Source: Nitrospira sp. UBA5698
GTDB lineage: Bacteria > Nitrospirota > Nitrospiria > Nitrospirales > Nitrospiraceae
Assembly: GCA_002420115.1 (NCBI GenBank)
Contig: DIHK01000065.1
Location: 717 to 23,642 of the forward strand
Reading direction: 5' to 3'
Length of the DNA stretch: 22,926 nucleotides
Positions 8,032-15,639 of this stretch are shown piece after piece. How positions within the stretch are numbered: the first letter of the stretch is position 1; the number at the start of each line of letters is the position of its first letter. The translations under genes were made by a program, and so were the position numbers. The notes beneath the pieces were generated by a model, which saw only the letters and a program-made list of their open reading frames with translations, was not told the DNA's origin and did not search any database.

Positions 8032-8163
8032 TTGACAGTGGTGGCGCAGATCGTGAGCCGGATGTCGAATCTGGCGGACGTGATCTGGAACAACGCGCCG
8101 AAGAGCATTTTGGATCCGTTCCCGGCCCAGGTGGCGAACGCCAAGGGCCAGAGCGCGTACTAA
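8032..8163 (+). CDS. Conserved tiny protein, copy 1 (about 40 aa)
   Basis: The reading from a TTG at 8032 (GTG at 8038 or 8041 also possible) ends at a TAA, with core NLADVIWNNAPKSILDPFPAQ. A second copy of this core lies at 11390-11488. In the core the copies differ at four codons (ATT/ATC, TTG/CTG, CCG/CCA, TTC/TTT) and all are synonymous in this frame, which marks it as the true coding frame. The family is unknown to me. No good ribosome binding site is visible, so this copy may have lost its N-terminus; copy 2 has a secretion-signal-like upstream part that is absent here. A strong terminator follows 24 bp after the stop. Confidence 0.45.
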   Translation: MTVVAQIVSRMSNLADVIWNNAPKSILDPFPAQVANAKGQSAY

Positions 8164-8187
8164 GCGGTAGGATCCTCCGTGGATCGA

Positions 8188-8228
8188 ACGGCCCGGAACT
8201 CCCCAAGGGGTCCCGGGCCGTTTTTTTT
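8188..8228 (+). terminator. Strong rho-independent terminator
   Basis: A 9-bp GC-rich stem (ACGGCCCGG at 8188-8196 with CCGGGCCGT at 8213-8221), extended inside by CCCC/GGGG, is followed by eight T residues (8221-8228). It ends transcripts from the carbamoyltransferase operon and the tiny ORF before the convergent gene that stops at 8247. Confidence 0.9.
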
Positions 8229-8246
8229 AATCATAGTATTAATCAA

Positions 8247-9074
8247 TCATTTCTTGTGCGGATGGAAGGGGCATACCCAGTTGTCGGGGACGGCTCGACC
8301 TGAGTATTGACGTGTTTCAGGGTTGTCGCCGAAGCTTGAGAGCATTGGGTTGATTGAGCCCTGCAAGGTCATCTCTCGCGCCCGGATCGTCTGTTTCATA
8401 GTATCGAATTTTCCGCGCGCCCGTAGACGGTCGAATTGTTCATGCAAATTGAACACCATGGTCGGATATTGCCGTGTTCGTGCGAGCCGTGAAGCCTTGG
8501 GATGCATTCCAATGACATACATGGCTCGTCCACCGATGCTGAACGAAAATCGATGGCTCAGAGGGTCGGAGTCGACGCTCTGATCCCAATTGAAGAAATT
8601 GGAATCGAGTGCGTGCATGGACTGTAGTTGATTCCAGAGGAGATCCTCAAAGTGCTGTTCTGATTCGATAACCGGTCCGCGAAACATCGCAACGAAGGTA
8701 ATGAAATGGTCGCCGAGGGCTGGAAATTCATGGGAGAAGCAGTACAGGTCATGACAAACGGCTCGAATGGCCTCGTCAGAAGCAAGAATCGGATATAGCC
8801 CGAATCGGTAAGTCTTTTGGCTGAATGCCGAGATTGCGCCTGTGCATGGATAGGATTGACCTAAGATCTGTTGTCGTAACTGGTCATGGGCATCAAGGAG
8901 TTCCCGATCGACTAGGCCTTCAGAGGCGAAGGGTCGAGTGACCGACTTCCCGTTAAAGGCTGCGTAGCTTGAAAACTGGCGAGCCACTGGATCAGACGAT
9001 AGGAGGTTCCATGAACCTGTAACACTGGTGACTTCGCTTTCGGAAACCGATCGGCAGTGGGCATCGTGTTGCAT
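8247..9074 (-). CDS. YqcI/YcgG-family protein, GntA-like haem N-hydroxylase
   Basis: 275 residues; start ATG at 9074 with GGAG seven bases upstream. Family landmarks: YPCTGAISAF (about 75-84), FITFVAMFRGP, FSFSIGGRAMYVIGMHPKAS (about 175-194), YPTMVFNLHEQFDRLR, MTLQGSINPMLSSFG and RQYSGRAV. This is the YqcI/YcgG family, which contains GntA, the haem-dependent enzyme that N-hydroxylates a guanidine precursor in guanitoxin biosynthesis. Related members are thought to N-oxidise arginine-like guanidines. That this copy does so is inference; its substrate is unknown. On the same strand upstream lie a DUF1989 gene and an ATP-grasp gene. A 26-bp palindrome lies 158 bp before the start. Confidence 0.82.
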   Translation of the reverse strand: MQHDAHCRSVSESEVTSVTGSWNLLSSDPVARQFSSYAAFNGKSVTRPFASEGLVDRELLDAHDQLRQQILGQSYPCTGAISAFSQKTYRFGLYPILASDEAIRAVCHDLYCFSHEFPALGDHFITFVAMFRGPVIESEQHFEDLLWNQLQSMHALDSNFFNWDQSVDSDPLSHRFSFSIGGRAMYVIGMHPKASRLARTRQYPTMVFNLHEQFDRLRARGKFDTMKQTIRAREMTLQGSINPMLSSFGDNPETRQYSGRAVPDNWVCPFHPHKK

Positions 9075-9488
9075 GGTGAATCTCCGTTGCTGCCTTGGGT
9101 TAAATGAGACTGTTCACGCGCAGCAGATGAGCATTCGTCCGAGTGGTATCTGCGTCACAGGTGGTTACATTGGGCTAAGCCAAGCTCAACGGCAATCATG
9201 CTTTAGGCTTGTCATGTAGTACTTTCGGTGGCCATATGCTGACGGATCAACATATGGTGGGCGTAGATTTACGTTCGAAATAAGGGTGTAGTCCTAGATA
9301 CCGTTAACTGATTTGTCCGAGTCGGAGAGAGAGGGATTCTACGGCACGCTTTGAGGACGCTTCAATGACTTGAAATCGTCTTCTGCGTGGCTTGAGGCAT
9401 TGAAGACTAAGTCACCAAGGTATGGGAATTATGCGTCGGGACGAATTGGAAGCTCTCACAAGTAGAGGGATGAACAGTCCGAGACCTA
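9075..9488. other. Intergenic region between GntA-like and DUF1989 genes
   Basis: 414 bp with no convincing coding frame. It holds the palindrome listed at 9232-9257 and the ribosome binding site of the GntA-like gene. I looked for a guanidine (ykkC-type) riboswitch and saw no matching conserved core. Confidence 0.5.
9232..9257. promoter_or_regulatory. 26-bp imperfect palindrome, candidate operator
   Basis: Arms CCATATGCTGA (9232-9242) and TCAACATATGG (9247-9257) around a 4-bp centre, with one mismatched pair. The length and symmetry fit a dimeric regulator site controlling the GntA-like gene on the - strand, whose start is at 9074. It could also be a stem in the transcript between the two genes. 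Confidence 0.45.
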
Positions 9489-10082
9489 TCAGCCGAGAAT
9501 TGAGTAGTGGATCGGTTTGAAACGGCCGTTATTCGACCCTTCAGCCGAGCACGCTGTTAGTCCACATACCATGTCCATTTCTGCTCGCAGGTCGATGTAA
9601 TCACCAGCTTTTGACGTTGGCACGCCGACGGTTAGTTTTCCCTGAGGATCAATTCTCACATTCATGAATATGTTGAATGTCGTAGAAAGATCGGCTTCCG
9701 AAATGCCGTGTTCTTTCAGGGAAAGAAAAAGGTTCTCAAAACAGCTGGGATGATGCCCCTTGTGCTTATACAGGATCTCAAACATTTCCTGACTGCACGG
9801 AGTTAGTAAGAAGTCGTGTAGCCCTACAGTGTCTGTTGCGATCGTGAACATAGGCTTGCTGTCGTTCGCATAGAGAGTATCGCCTGTTGTGAGATAGATC
9901 TTCCCTGCATAATCGAGCGAACGACCTGAAGACAGACGGCAATCATGATTCTGTTCAGCGAAGGCGAAGAGGTCGGACACCTGCTCTCCCAGGGGGTCAA
10001 TAACTCGTAACACTTGGCCCTGCTTGATTATAAAAGAACGACCACTCTGAGGTGGAATGCTGATCGTCTGGGGAATTATCAT
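9489..10082 (-). CDS. DUF1989 urea-carboxylase-associated family protein
   Basis: 197 residues. The sequence follows the DUF1989 family along its whole length: IPPQSGRSFIIKQGQVLRVIDP near the start, SAGRTLDY-like SSGRSLDYAGKIYLTTGDTLY (about 52-72), HDFLLTPCSQEMF (about 89-101), HHPSCFENL, TFNIFMNVRID and LTACSAEGSNNGRFKPI at the end. Conserved Cys and His residues suggest a metal site. Members include urea-carboxylase-associated proteins, now linked to carboxyguanidine deimination in guanidine degradation. No urea or guanidine carboxylase is seen here, so the role is probably different. Upstream spacing to the ATP-grasp gene is 109 bp; a weak AGGAA lies about 15 bases before the ATG. Confidence 0.85.
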   Translation of the reverse strand: MIIPQTISIPPQSGRSFIIKQGQVLRVIDPLGEQVSDLFAFAEQNHDCRLSSGRSLDYAGKIYLTTGDTLYANDSKPMFTIATDTVGLHDFLLTPCSQEMFEILYKHKGHHPSCFENLFLSLKEHGISEADLSTTFNIFMNVRIDPQGKLTVGVPTSKAGDYIDLRAEMDMVCGLTACSAEGSNNGRFKPIHYSILG

Positions 10083-10191
10083 CGTGTGCTGTTCCTATTC
10101 CTGGGAGATAAGAGAGGGCTGATGCACCGGATTACATGAATGCAATCAGTTTCACCTTCTGCCAGCTTTCGATAAAGAATTAGTATTTCGC

Positions 10192-11142
10192 TCAAGGCTT
10201 AGCTCCCATGTCTAACTCCAGTTTCCATTTTTCCCCATGCTTTAAATCCCAGCTTTCAGGGGAGTACTTAAAATTCCCTGCCGCAGGTGTAAATGTGAGT
10301 TCGCCAAAATAGACTCGTCCGTTGACGTTGTACAAATCCACACGAACAAATCCAAACCCAGCTGAAAGCTTCGCAGCGATGCCAAGCATCTCTTCAAGAT
10401 TGACGGGCTTTGGTATCAACGGGCGCACGTTACAATTTGAGAGGACAAGATCCAGAAGGTTCCACGATGTATCAAAAATGGGGTGGATGTCGTGTGTGTG
10501 ATTTCGCACGATGATCAGATCAGGTATGCCATTGAAGCAATAGAACTTATAGTCGAGTGGTGGATTGCCGTCCTGATCTCTGAGGTATTCTTCAATGACA
10601 ATCCCGGGCTTGATGTTGTAGTACTGATACTCCCGCCCACTCCAGTAATAACTCTTCCCCAGCCAGCTTGAGACTGTCTCGATGATGGTATGTCGGTTTA
10701 CATGTCCTTGGACGATGATGACTTGCTCGCATGCATGAGTCGATTTGATCACATACTCTTCGGGTAGCCGATCAAACGGGATCGCATGCGGGTCGTCCCC
10801 ATGCCATAAGAGTTTAATTAAATGTTTCTCACCCACGGTGTTTGCCACATAACTTCGCACGGCATACTTATCCGTCAGCCGGGTAAATCGAGCGGGCATG
10901 TGCCCTCGATTCCACATAATCATGCGCCAGAACAGCTTTTCCGTAAAAGTCTCAGGGTTTGCGAGATTCAACGGTTTGCCATGGATCCGAAAATAGTTTT
11001 GCAGCAAGATCGCCTCGCCTTCTGATCGCCACATGACCTGACGTTTGAAGTTGCGGCCTTTTCGGTATTGGTCGGCGAGCCAGGTATTCTGGAGTTTGTC
11101 CCGAAGCATCATTCTCCATGCTGGTTGAACAACCTGTTCCAT
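10192..11142 (-). CDS. TupA-like ATP-grasp protein, copy A
   Basis: 316 residues from the ATG at 11142, preceded by GAGGG; this start (MEQVVQ) matches the start of the paralogue at 13638, whereas the longer frame to 11244 adds 34 unrelated residues. It resembles the TupA-like ATP-grasp family (named after teichuronopeptide synthesis): LANPETFTEKLFWR (about 53-66), LTDKYAVRSYV, YVIKSTHACEQVIIV (nucleotide-binding strand), IVIEEYL, DYKFYCFNG and FVRVDLYNVNGRVYFGELTFTPAAG (metal-binding D and E near the C-terminus). ATP-grasp enzymes join an acid to an amine through an acyl phosphate. Substrate unknown. It may head an operon with the DUF1989 and GntA-like genes. Confidence 0.83.
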   Translation of the reverse strand: MEQVVQPAWRMMLRDKLQNTWLADQYRKGRNFKRQVMWRSEGEAILLQNYFRIHGKPLNLANPETFTEKLFWRMIMWNRGHMPARFTRLTDKYAVRSYVANTVGEKHLIKLLWHGDDPHAIPFDRLPEEYVIKSTHACEQVIIVQGHVNRHTIIETVSSWLGKSYYWSGREYQYYNIKPGIVIEEYLRDQDGNPPLDYKFYCFNGIPDLIIVRNHTHDIHPIFDTSWNLLDLVLSNCNVRPLIPKPVNLEEMLGIAAKLSAGFGFVRVDLYNVNGRVYFGELTFTPAAGNFKYSPESWDLKHGEKWKLELDMGAKP

Positions 11143-11233
11143 TGCTGATCCCTCAGTTTTAGTAAGAAGCTCAACTGGATGGTGGCGAACATTGTCATAG
11201 AGCATGACCGTCATTATTGCCATTCCCCCAAAG

Positions 11234-11488
11234 ATGGGCGTCAATCAGGCCAACATTGGTTTCCGCACACTTGTTTTAGGTGTGGTGGGGACGTTTGTTC
11301 TTGGTTCGTCGGTGAGCTGTTTGCGGCGCCGCTACGCTGGGGCTTCGTAACGTTGGGCTGGTGCGGGTTGTTCGCCGCAGCTCGTGAGCTGGATGTCGAA
11401 TCTGGCGGACGTGATCTGGAACAACGCGCCGAAGAGCATCCTGGATCCATTTCCGGCCCAGGTGCAGGGCGCCAAGAGCGTGTATTAG
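11234..11488 (+). pseudogene. Conserved tiny protein, copy 2, with one internal stop
   Basis: In a single frame the reading is a secretion-signal-like N-terminus (MGVNQANIGFRTLVLGVVG, then TFVLGSSVSC, lipobox-like) followed by RRRYAGAS, a TAA at 11348-11350, then RWAGAGCSPQLVSWM and the conserved core NLADVIWNNAPKSILDPFPAQ ending at a TAG. If the stop were a sense codon the product would be about 84 residues. The N-terminal part suggests that the family is exported. The start is divergent from the ATP-grasp gene (92 bp between start codons). It ends 10 bp before an IS5 transposase remnant. Confidence 0.4.
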
Positions 11489-11497
11489 GTTCAGGAC

Positions 11498-11738
11498 TCA
11501 TTCTTTGAGATAGAAGATGAGGGTTGTGGTGAGACAGATCGCCGAGAAGAAGGTGTGGGCACAGATATCGTACCGCATGGCAATCCGATGTCAATCCTTG
11601 ATCCGCCAGAATATGGTCTCGATTTTGTGGCATTGTGCCGTTTGGTTCTTGCGCGGAGGAATGCATGGTGTGACGCCTTGCTTCTTGAGGGCAGTGATAA
11701 ACCAACCCGCATCATAGCCTCGGTCAGCGAGTAGGTGT
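11498..11738 (-). pseudogene. IS5-family transposase, C-terminal remnant
   Basis: The minus-strand reading HLLADRGYDAGWFITALKK, then IPPRKNQTAQCHKIETIFW and, after an in-frame TGA (D-stop-H, where family members have DW), RIAMRYDICAHTFFSAICL matches the end of IS5-family DDE transposases (YDxCAHTFFSAI is characteristic). Only about 80 codons remain; upstream it breaks at a TAA and joins the IS1380 remnant. Confidence 0.7.
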
Positions 11739-11759
11739 TAGGCGTTGAGAGTCTTGGAC

Positions 11760-12223
11760 GGACCATATTGGTCTCGTCAGCGGCGGGTGATCATCAAGGC
11801 CGAGGTTGTCCGCCTGCCGGGATGGGATCCAGGCTGTAATCTTGACTTTGTTGTCACCAATCTCCAGGAGACACCCGCCATGGTGTATGCGAGCTATTGT
11901 CAGAGGGGCGATGTGGAGAATCGACTCAAGGAGTTGCATGACGACCGAGCTTTGGGCCGGACCAGTTCCACCCGGTTCTGGGCCAATTAATTCCGCGTGC
12001 TGCTGACTGCAGCGACGTTTGTGCTACTCCAGGAGTTGTGACGGCAGGCCCAGGGCACAGCTTGTGTCACCGCACAGGTGTCCCCCCCCTGCGCGAGCAA
12101 CTGTTGAAGCTGGCGGTCTGGGTGGAACGGCGCATCATCTCGTATCTGCCACAATATGCCCAGTGAGACGACGCATGGCGTCGGGTTACAGTGGCCGTTG
12201 GGGCGACTGCCCGCCACCGTTGA
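11760..12223 (+). pseudogene. IS1380-family transposase, C-terminal remnant
   Basis: RRVIIKAEVVRLPG, FVVTNLQETPAMVYASYCQR, GDVENRLKELHDD and SSTRFWAN (11778-11990) are IS1380-family motifs. The frame is then broken by TAA where relatives have Gln (FWANQFRVLLTAA), a TGA after VLLQEL, a frameshift at the eight-C run near 12086-12093, and a TGA after YLPQYAQ. The continuing reading LREQLLKLAVWVERRIISYLP and DDAWRRVTVAVGA shows the gene once ran to about 12223. Clearly dead. Confidence 0.72.
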
Positions 12224-12807
12224 CGGTACCGGAGAAAACGCGGATGTGGCCCACGGGTATGATGGGAGGGGTGTCTCTGGAAACGTCTCCGCCGCGCCCC
12301 ACTGGTATCTCATTGATTCCGTGCCCAAGCCAAACCCCCGCTATCATCAAGTCGGCACCTCCCGCTCACAGGTTTGGATACACTCACAAGGTCGTTCAAC
12401 CAGCGTCGATATGCTCATCGTGAATAATGCGGGTTCGAGATATCAACCGGAGTCCTTGTGGTGTAGATCTGGCCGTTAGGCAACTTTTGCCTCATCGCCA
12501 GGTCGAATGCCTAGTACACAAGAAGCGATCGTGACGCTAGTGTGTCAGGCATGAGCATTCATTGAGCACACCGTGGTTCCACTTATGGAACAGCCTTTGG
12601 TACCCCAGGCAGTTCAGCTCGCCACGCATCACGTCAGTGATGATTGGCTGGGCAGTACCGTTATGGGGTTGTGGCACTATGCGGAAAATGGACGACACGG
12701 GTTCGTTATCTTGAATAGGGTTTGATCTTTGAAGATCCTCCGGATGGAGGATACGAAACGATGCAGGGTTCTCTAGCCCTGTCGTCCGACTTGGTTACGG
12801 AGACAGT
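12224..12807. other. IS1380 tail and gene-free stretch
   Basis: The first part is probably the 3' non-coding end of the IS1380 element; GTGAATAATGCGGGTT near 12420-12435 resembles an IS1380 terminal repeat from memory. A 46-codon frame at 12585-12725 has no supporting signal. A perfect hairpin, ATCCTCC (12735-12741) and GGAGGAT (12746-12752), lies just before the response-regulator pseudogene and could influence its expression. Confidence 0.35.
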
Positions 12808-13471
12808 ATGACAGGAGCTGATTCTGTGCCACCATCGCTCACCGTTGCAGTGATCAGTCGGCACTCGCTCATCTATCTTGGGTTCCAGAGCATCCTAGCG
12901 GGAGTTGGAACGGTCGTGCATTTGTTACCTGGAGTCATGTCTGAGGCGTTACGGACCGAGCGGCACCCTGATCTGTTCGTACTCGATCTGGAGACAGATC
13001 GAGACGCCATCGATAGGATCCGACAGATTCGTAGCGGGGCCCCGACCAGCAAGATCATCGTGTTGAGCGGGGTCGAAGAGGCTCGATGTCTGCATACCGT
13101 TTTTGCCTACGGCGTCGACGGCGTCCTCCTCACGGTTCAACCTCCCGCCGTGGTGAGGGCGCTAGTGGAAGAGCTCTTTACTCGAACCAGGCATCCTGGT
13201 CAGCCAGGACGTCATGCACCCGAGGGGGTGGCAGTTGAAGAAGCTGTCTGTGACGGAGGTTGAGTCCAAACTGCGGTGGCCAGGCAGTTTACAGGTCATG
13301 GTCAAGTGCGAGGTGATCGGATTGGCCCGTCAGGGGCTCTCTCGAATCCAGCGATCGCCGATCGTGTGGAATGGTGTGAGTTGTGAGCAGGTGGTGGGCG
13401 TAGCATTGCAAGAGAGTAAGGTATCTCGTTGTACCTCGGACAATGGGAAGGAAAGCCACGATGCATGGTAA
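12808..13471 (+). pseudogene. LuxR/NarL-type response regulator, frameshifted
   Basis: Frame 1 (12808-13263) encodes a receiver-like domain: LTVAVISRHSLIYLGFQSIL, then DLFVLDLE with candidate phosphorylation site D60, IIVLSGVEE with S87, and VDGVLLTVQPP. The acidic pair expected near residues 16-18 is replaced by SR, and the conserved Lys is T109, so phosphorylation would be impaired. From about 13199 the natural continuation is in frame 2: VSQDVMHPRGWQLKKLSVTE and later CEVIGLARQGLSRIQRS, which is a LuxR helix-turn-helix start (REVIGLVAQGLSNKQI-like), degraded afterwards and ending at 13471. A single indel near 13195 therefore separates receiver and DNA-binding domains. Confidence 0.65.
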
Positions 13472-13637
13472 GGGCTACTTGATGATCCGCATGAGGCCCC
13501 CCCCATTGTAGGAATGGCCAAAACATTATTCTCCCATAATATTTGTGGGTGGAAGCAGTAAGGGTGATGCCTAATACCCAATTAATGCTCGACGCCGTAA
13601 CATTAGGAGTCCTTACGCAAAGCGAAGGGGTGAGAAT

Positions 13638-14600
13638 ATGGAACAGGTTGTTCAAACGGCAGCAGGAAGTTCGTTTCCGGGCACACTTCGGAACAGACTT
13701 CGGAACACATGGTTCGCTGATCTGTACAGAAAATGCGACAAGTTCAAGCGTCAGGTCATGTGGCGATCCGAAGGTGAGAGAATCCTGCTTCAAAAATATC
13801 ACCGAATCCATGGCAAACCGTTGAATCTCGCAAACCCTGAGACTTTTACAGAAAAGCTGTTCTGGCGCATGGTTATGTGGAATCGAGGGCACATGCCTGC
13901 TCGATTTGCCCGGCTGACGGATAAGTATGCCGTGCGAAGTTATGTGGCAAGCGCCGTGGGTGAGAGGCACTTAATCAAACTCTTATGGCATGGGGATGAC
14001 CCACGCGCAATTCCGTTTGACCAGCTACCAAGGGAATATGTGATCAAGTCCAACCATGCGTGTGGGCAGGTGATTATTGTTAAAGGCCTGGCGGATCGTG
14101 AAGCTATTGTCCGTCAAGCATCGAACTGGTTGACCCGTGATTATTATTGGGCTGACCGCGAGGCGCAATACTACAGAATTCCCCCTCGTATTCTGATTGA
14201 GGAGTGTCTGTTTAATGAGGATGGGAGTCTCCCGTTCGACTATAAAATCTACTGCTATAACGGAAGGCCAGAGCATATTCTTGTTCGCAATCATACGCAC
14301 GATATCTGTCCATTTTTTGATGCAAACTGGAATCTCCTCGATTTCTCTGATGAGGTGGGTGCGGTACGACCATGGGTACCAAGACCCGAAAATCTGGACG
14401 AGATGCTTATGTTAGCCGGGAAGCTATCGGAAGGATTTGGGTTCGTCCGCGTGGATTTATACAATATTAGAGGGCATGTTTATTTTGGAGAGTTCACCTT
14501 TACTCCTGCAGGCGGCGCAATAAAATATGACCCTGAATGTTGGGATTTGAAACATGGGGAGAAATGGGATCTGGCCTTGGATATAAAGGCCGAGATTTGA
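13638..14600 (+). CDS. TupA-like ATP-grasp protein, copy B
   Basis: 320 residues, ATG at 13638 with AAGGGG upstream. It is a close paralogue of the protein at 10192-11142: shared LANPETFTEKLFWRM, MWNRGHMPARF, LTDKYAVRSYVA, HLIKLLWHGDDP, DYKIYCYNG, ILVRNHTHDI and GFGFVRVDLYNIRGHVYFGE. By eye most of the protein is identical or similar; the N-terminus has four extra residues and the middle (about 130-170) differs most, which may mean a different acceptor. The DNA is also similar, forming a long inverted repeat with copy A. All visible ATP-grasp motifs are present. It is followed by a membrane protein on the same strand. Confidence 0.83.
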   Translation: MEQVVQTAAGSSFPGTLRNRLRNTWFADLYRKCDKFKRQVMWRSEGERILLQKYHRIHGKPLNLANPETFTEKLFWRMVMWNRGHMPARFARLTDKYAVRSYVASAVGERHLIKLLWHGDDPRAIPFDQLPREYVIKSNHACGQVIIVKGLADREAIVRQASNWLTRDYYWADREAQYYRIPPRILIEECLFNEDGSLPFDYKIYCYNGRPEHILVRNHTHDICPFFDANWNLLDFSDEVGAVRPWVPRPENLDEMLMLAGKLSEGFGFVRVDLYNIRGHVYFGEFTFTPAGGAIKYDPECWDLKHGEKWDLALDIKAEI

Positions 14601-14641
14601 CACGCTGGCAGATCATTTGCGCATGCAAAGTGACCTGCTCG

Positions 14642-14662
14642 GCTCGGGTAGCCTGAGCTTTT
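14642..14662 (+). terminator. Weak possible terminator after ATP-grasp copy B
   Basis: GCTCGGG and CCTGAGC can form a short stem with one mismatch, followed by TTTT (14659-14662). It lies between the ATP-grasp gene and the membrane protein gene. The stem is short and the T run is only four, so termination would be partial at best. Confidence 0.3.
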
Positions 14663-14747
14663 GAGCTACAGGAGCAGCTCAGAGAAGATCACCCCGTACT
14701 CAAGATTGAAGGTTCCATTCCATGTTTGCAAGAAAGGAGAAGCTATT

Positions 14748-15518
14748 TTGGTACTACAAAAGAAAATAGCTGTTATTCTTTGCATCATCGTCGGTGGATT
14801 GCTGGCGATGGGGCTTTTATCCCAAATGTGGAAGTTTTACATGTTCGGGGTGCACGAAGCCCCATGGTGGATGGAGAGCTTCCTCAAGCTGGTGGACCTC
14901 GACAGAGAGAATAACCTCCCTACCTGGTACTCCTCAACCGCACTGTTCGCTAATTCTGTTTTATTTGGACTGATCGGTTGGGCGAAACGGCACAACGGCG
15001 AATCATATGACAAGCATTGGCTTGCGCTGGCTGGGATTCTTCTTTATCTTTCGATCGATGAGGCAGCCAGTTTGCACGAGAGGACTTCCTGGATGGCCGA
15101 GGTATTGCTCCACCGAACCGGCCTTGGCTCAGACTATTTTTACTATGGGTGGGTCTTATTTGGGATCGGAGCGGTGCTTGTTGTTGGCATTTTGTATTGG
15201 CATTTTATCTTCGACTTACCGAAGGAAATCAGTCGATGGTTCTTTTTAGCGGGGTTTCTGTATGCCGGCGGGGCGATTGGGTTTGAACTGTTTGAAGGGA
15301 AGATTTTCGCCACCGAAAATAAAGTAACCCTGACGTTCGCTCTTCTCGTTGTCGTTGAAGAGGGGATGGAAATGTTCGGCGTTGTCGCGTCTATTTATGG
15401 CGCGTTGGCCTACATGAACCGTGAAGACATGCGAAAAAGCCTGTTGCGCCTTCAGGAGGCGGCTATGGGAAATTTGTCACCAGGTCATGATTCTCCTTCT
15501 ATGCAGAGAACGCATTAG
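14748..15518 (+). CDS. Six-helix membrane protein with acidic in-membrane motifs
   Basis: 256 residues from a TTG at 14748, chosen because AAAGGAG (14733-14739) lies eight bases upstream and the first helix then starts at once (residues 7-25); an ATG at 14661 gives 29 extra polar residues without such a signal. Six hydrophobic segments: about 7-25, 63-79, 91-106, 121-144, 155-172 and 195-222. Conserved-looking acidic motifs lie in or next to helices: SIDEAASLHE (about 102-111), GFELFEG (about 178-184) and VVEEGMEMFG (about 202-211). I recall similar unnamed membrane proteins in many bacteria but no function. Acidic and His residues could form a metal-dependent site. Its place after an ATP-grasp gene is the only context. 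Confidence 0.75.
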   Translation: MVLQKKIAVILCIIVGGLLAMGLLSQMWKFYMFGVHEAPWWMESFLKLVDLDRENNLPTWYSSTALFANSVLFGLIGWAKRHNGESYDKHWLALAGILLYLSIDEAASLHERTSWMAEVLLHRTGLGSDYFYYGWVLFGIGAVLVVGILYWHFIFDLPKEISRWFFLAGFLYAGGAIGFELFEGKIFATENKVTLTFALLVVVEEGMEMFGVVASIYGALAYMNREDMRKSLLRLQEAAMGNLSPGHDSPSMQRTH

Positions 15519-15639
15519 TCTTCTTACATAGCCAGATGTTAGGGGTTTCCTTTCCAACCCGAAGATGATTCGCTGTACTCCAGGTCAGAGGGCGACCAGT
15601 CATGGAGCTATAGGGGGTGGAAAGTATACCGGATGCCGC

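Noticed and set aside
8028..8303. Alternative frame over the tiny ORF giving EPDVESGGRDLEQRAEEH
   Set aside because: Similar text appears in both copies, but the differences between the copies are silent only in the NLADVIWNNAPK frame.
9075..10191. Guanidine riboswitch near the DUF1989 and GntA-like genes
   Set aside because: Checked both upstream regions by eye; no conserved ykkC-type core was found.
12585..12725. 46-codon frame MEQPLVPQAVQLATHHVSDD...
   Set aside because: No ribosome binding site, sits in IS-scarred DNA, and resembles nothing known to me.
13302..13970. 222-codon minus-strand frame
   Set aside because: Most of it is antisense to ATP-grasp copy B; an analogous antisense frame over copy A reflects DNA similarity, not coding.
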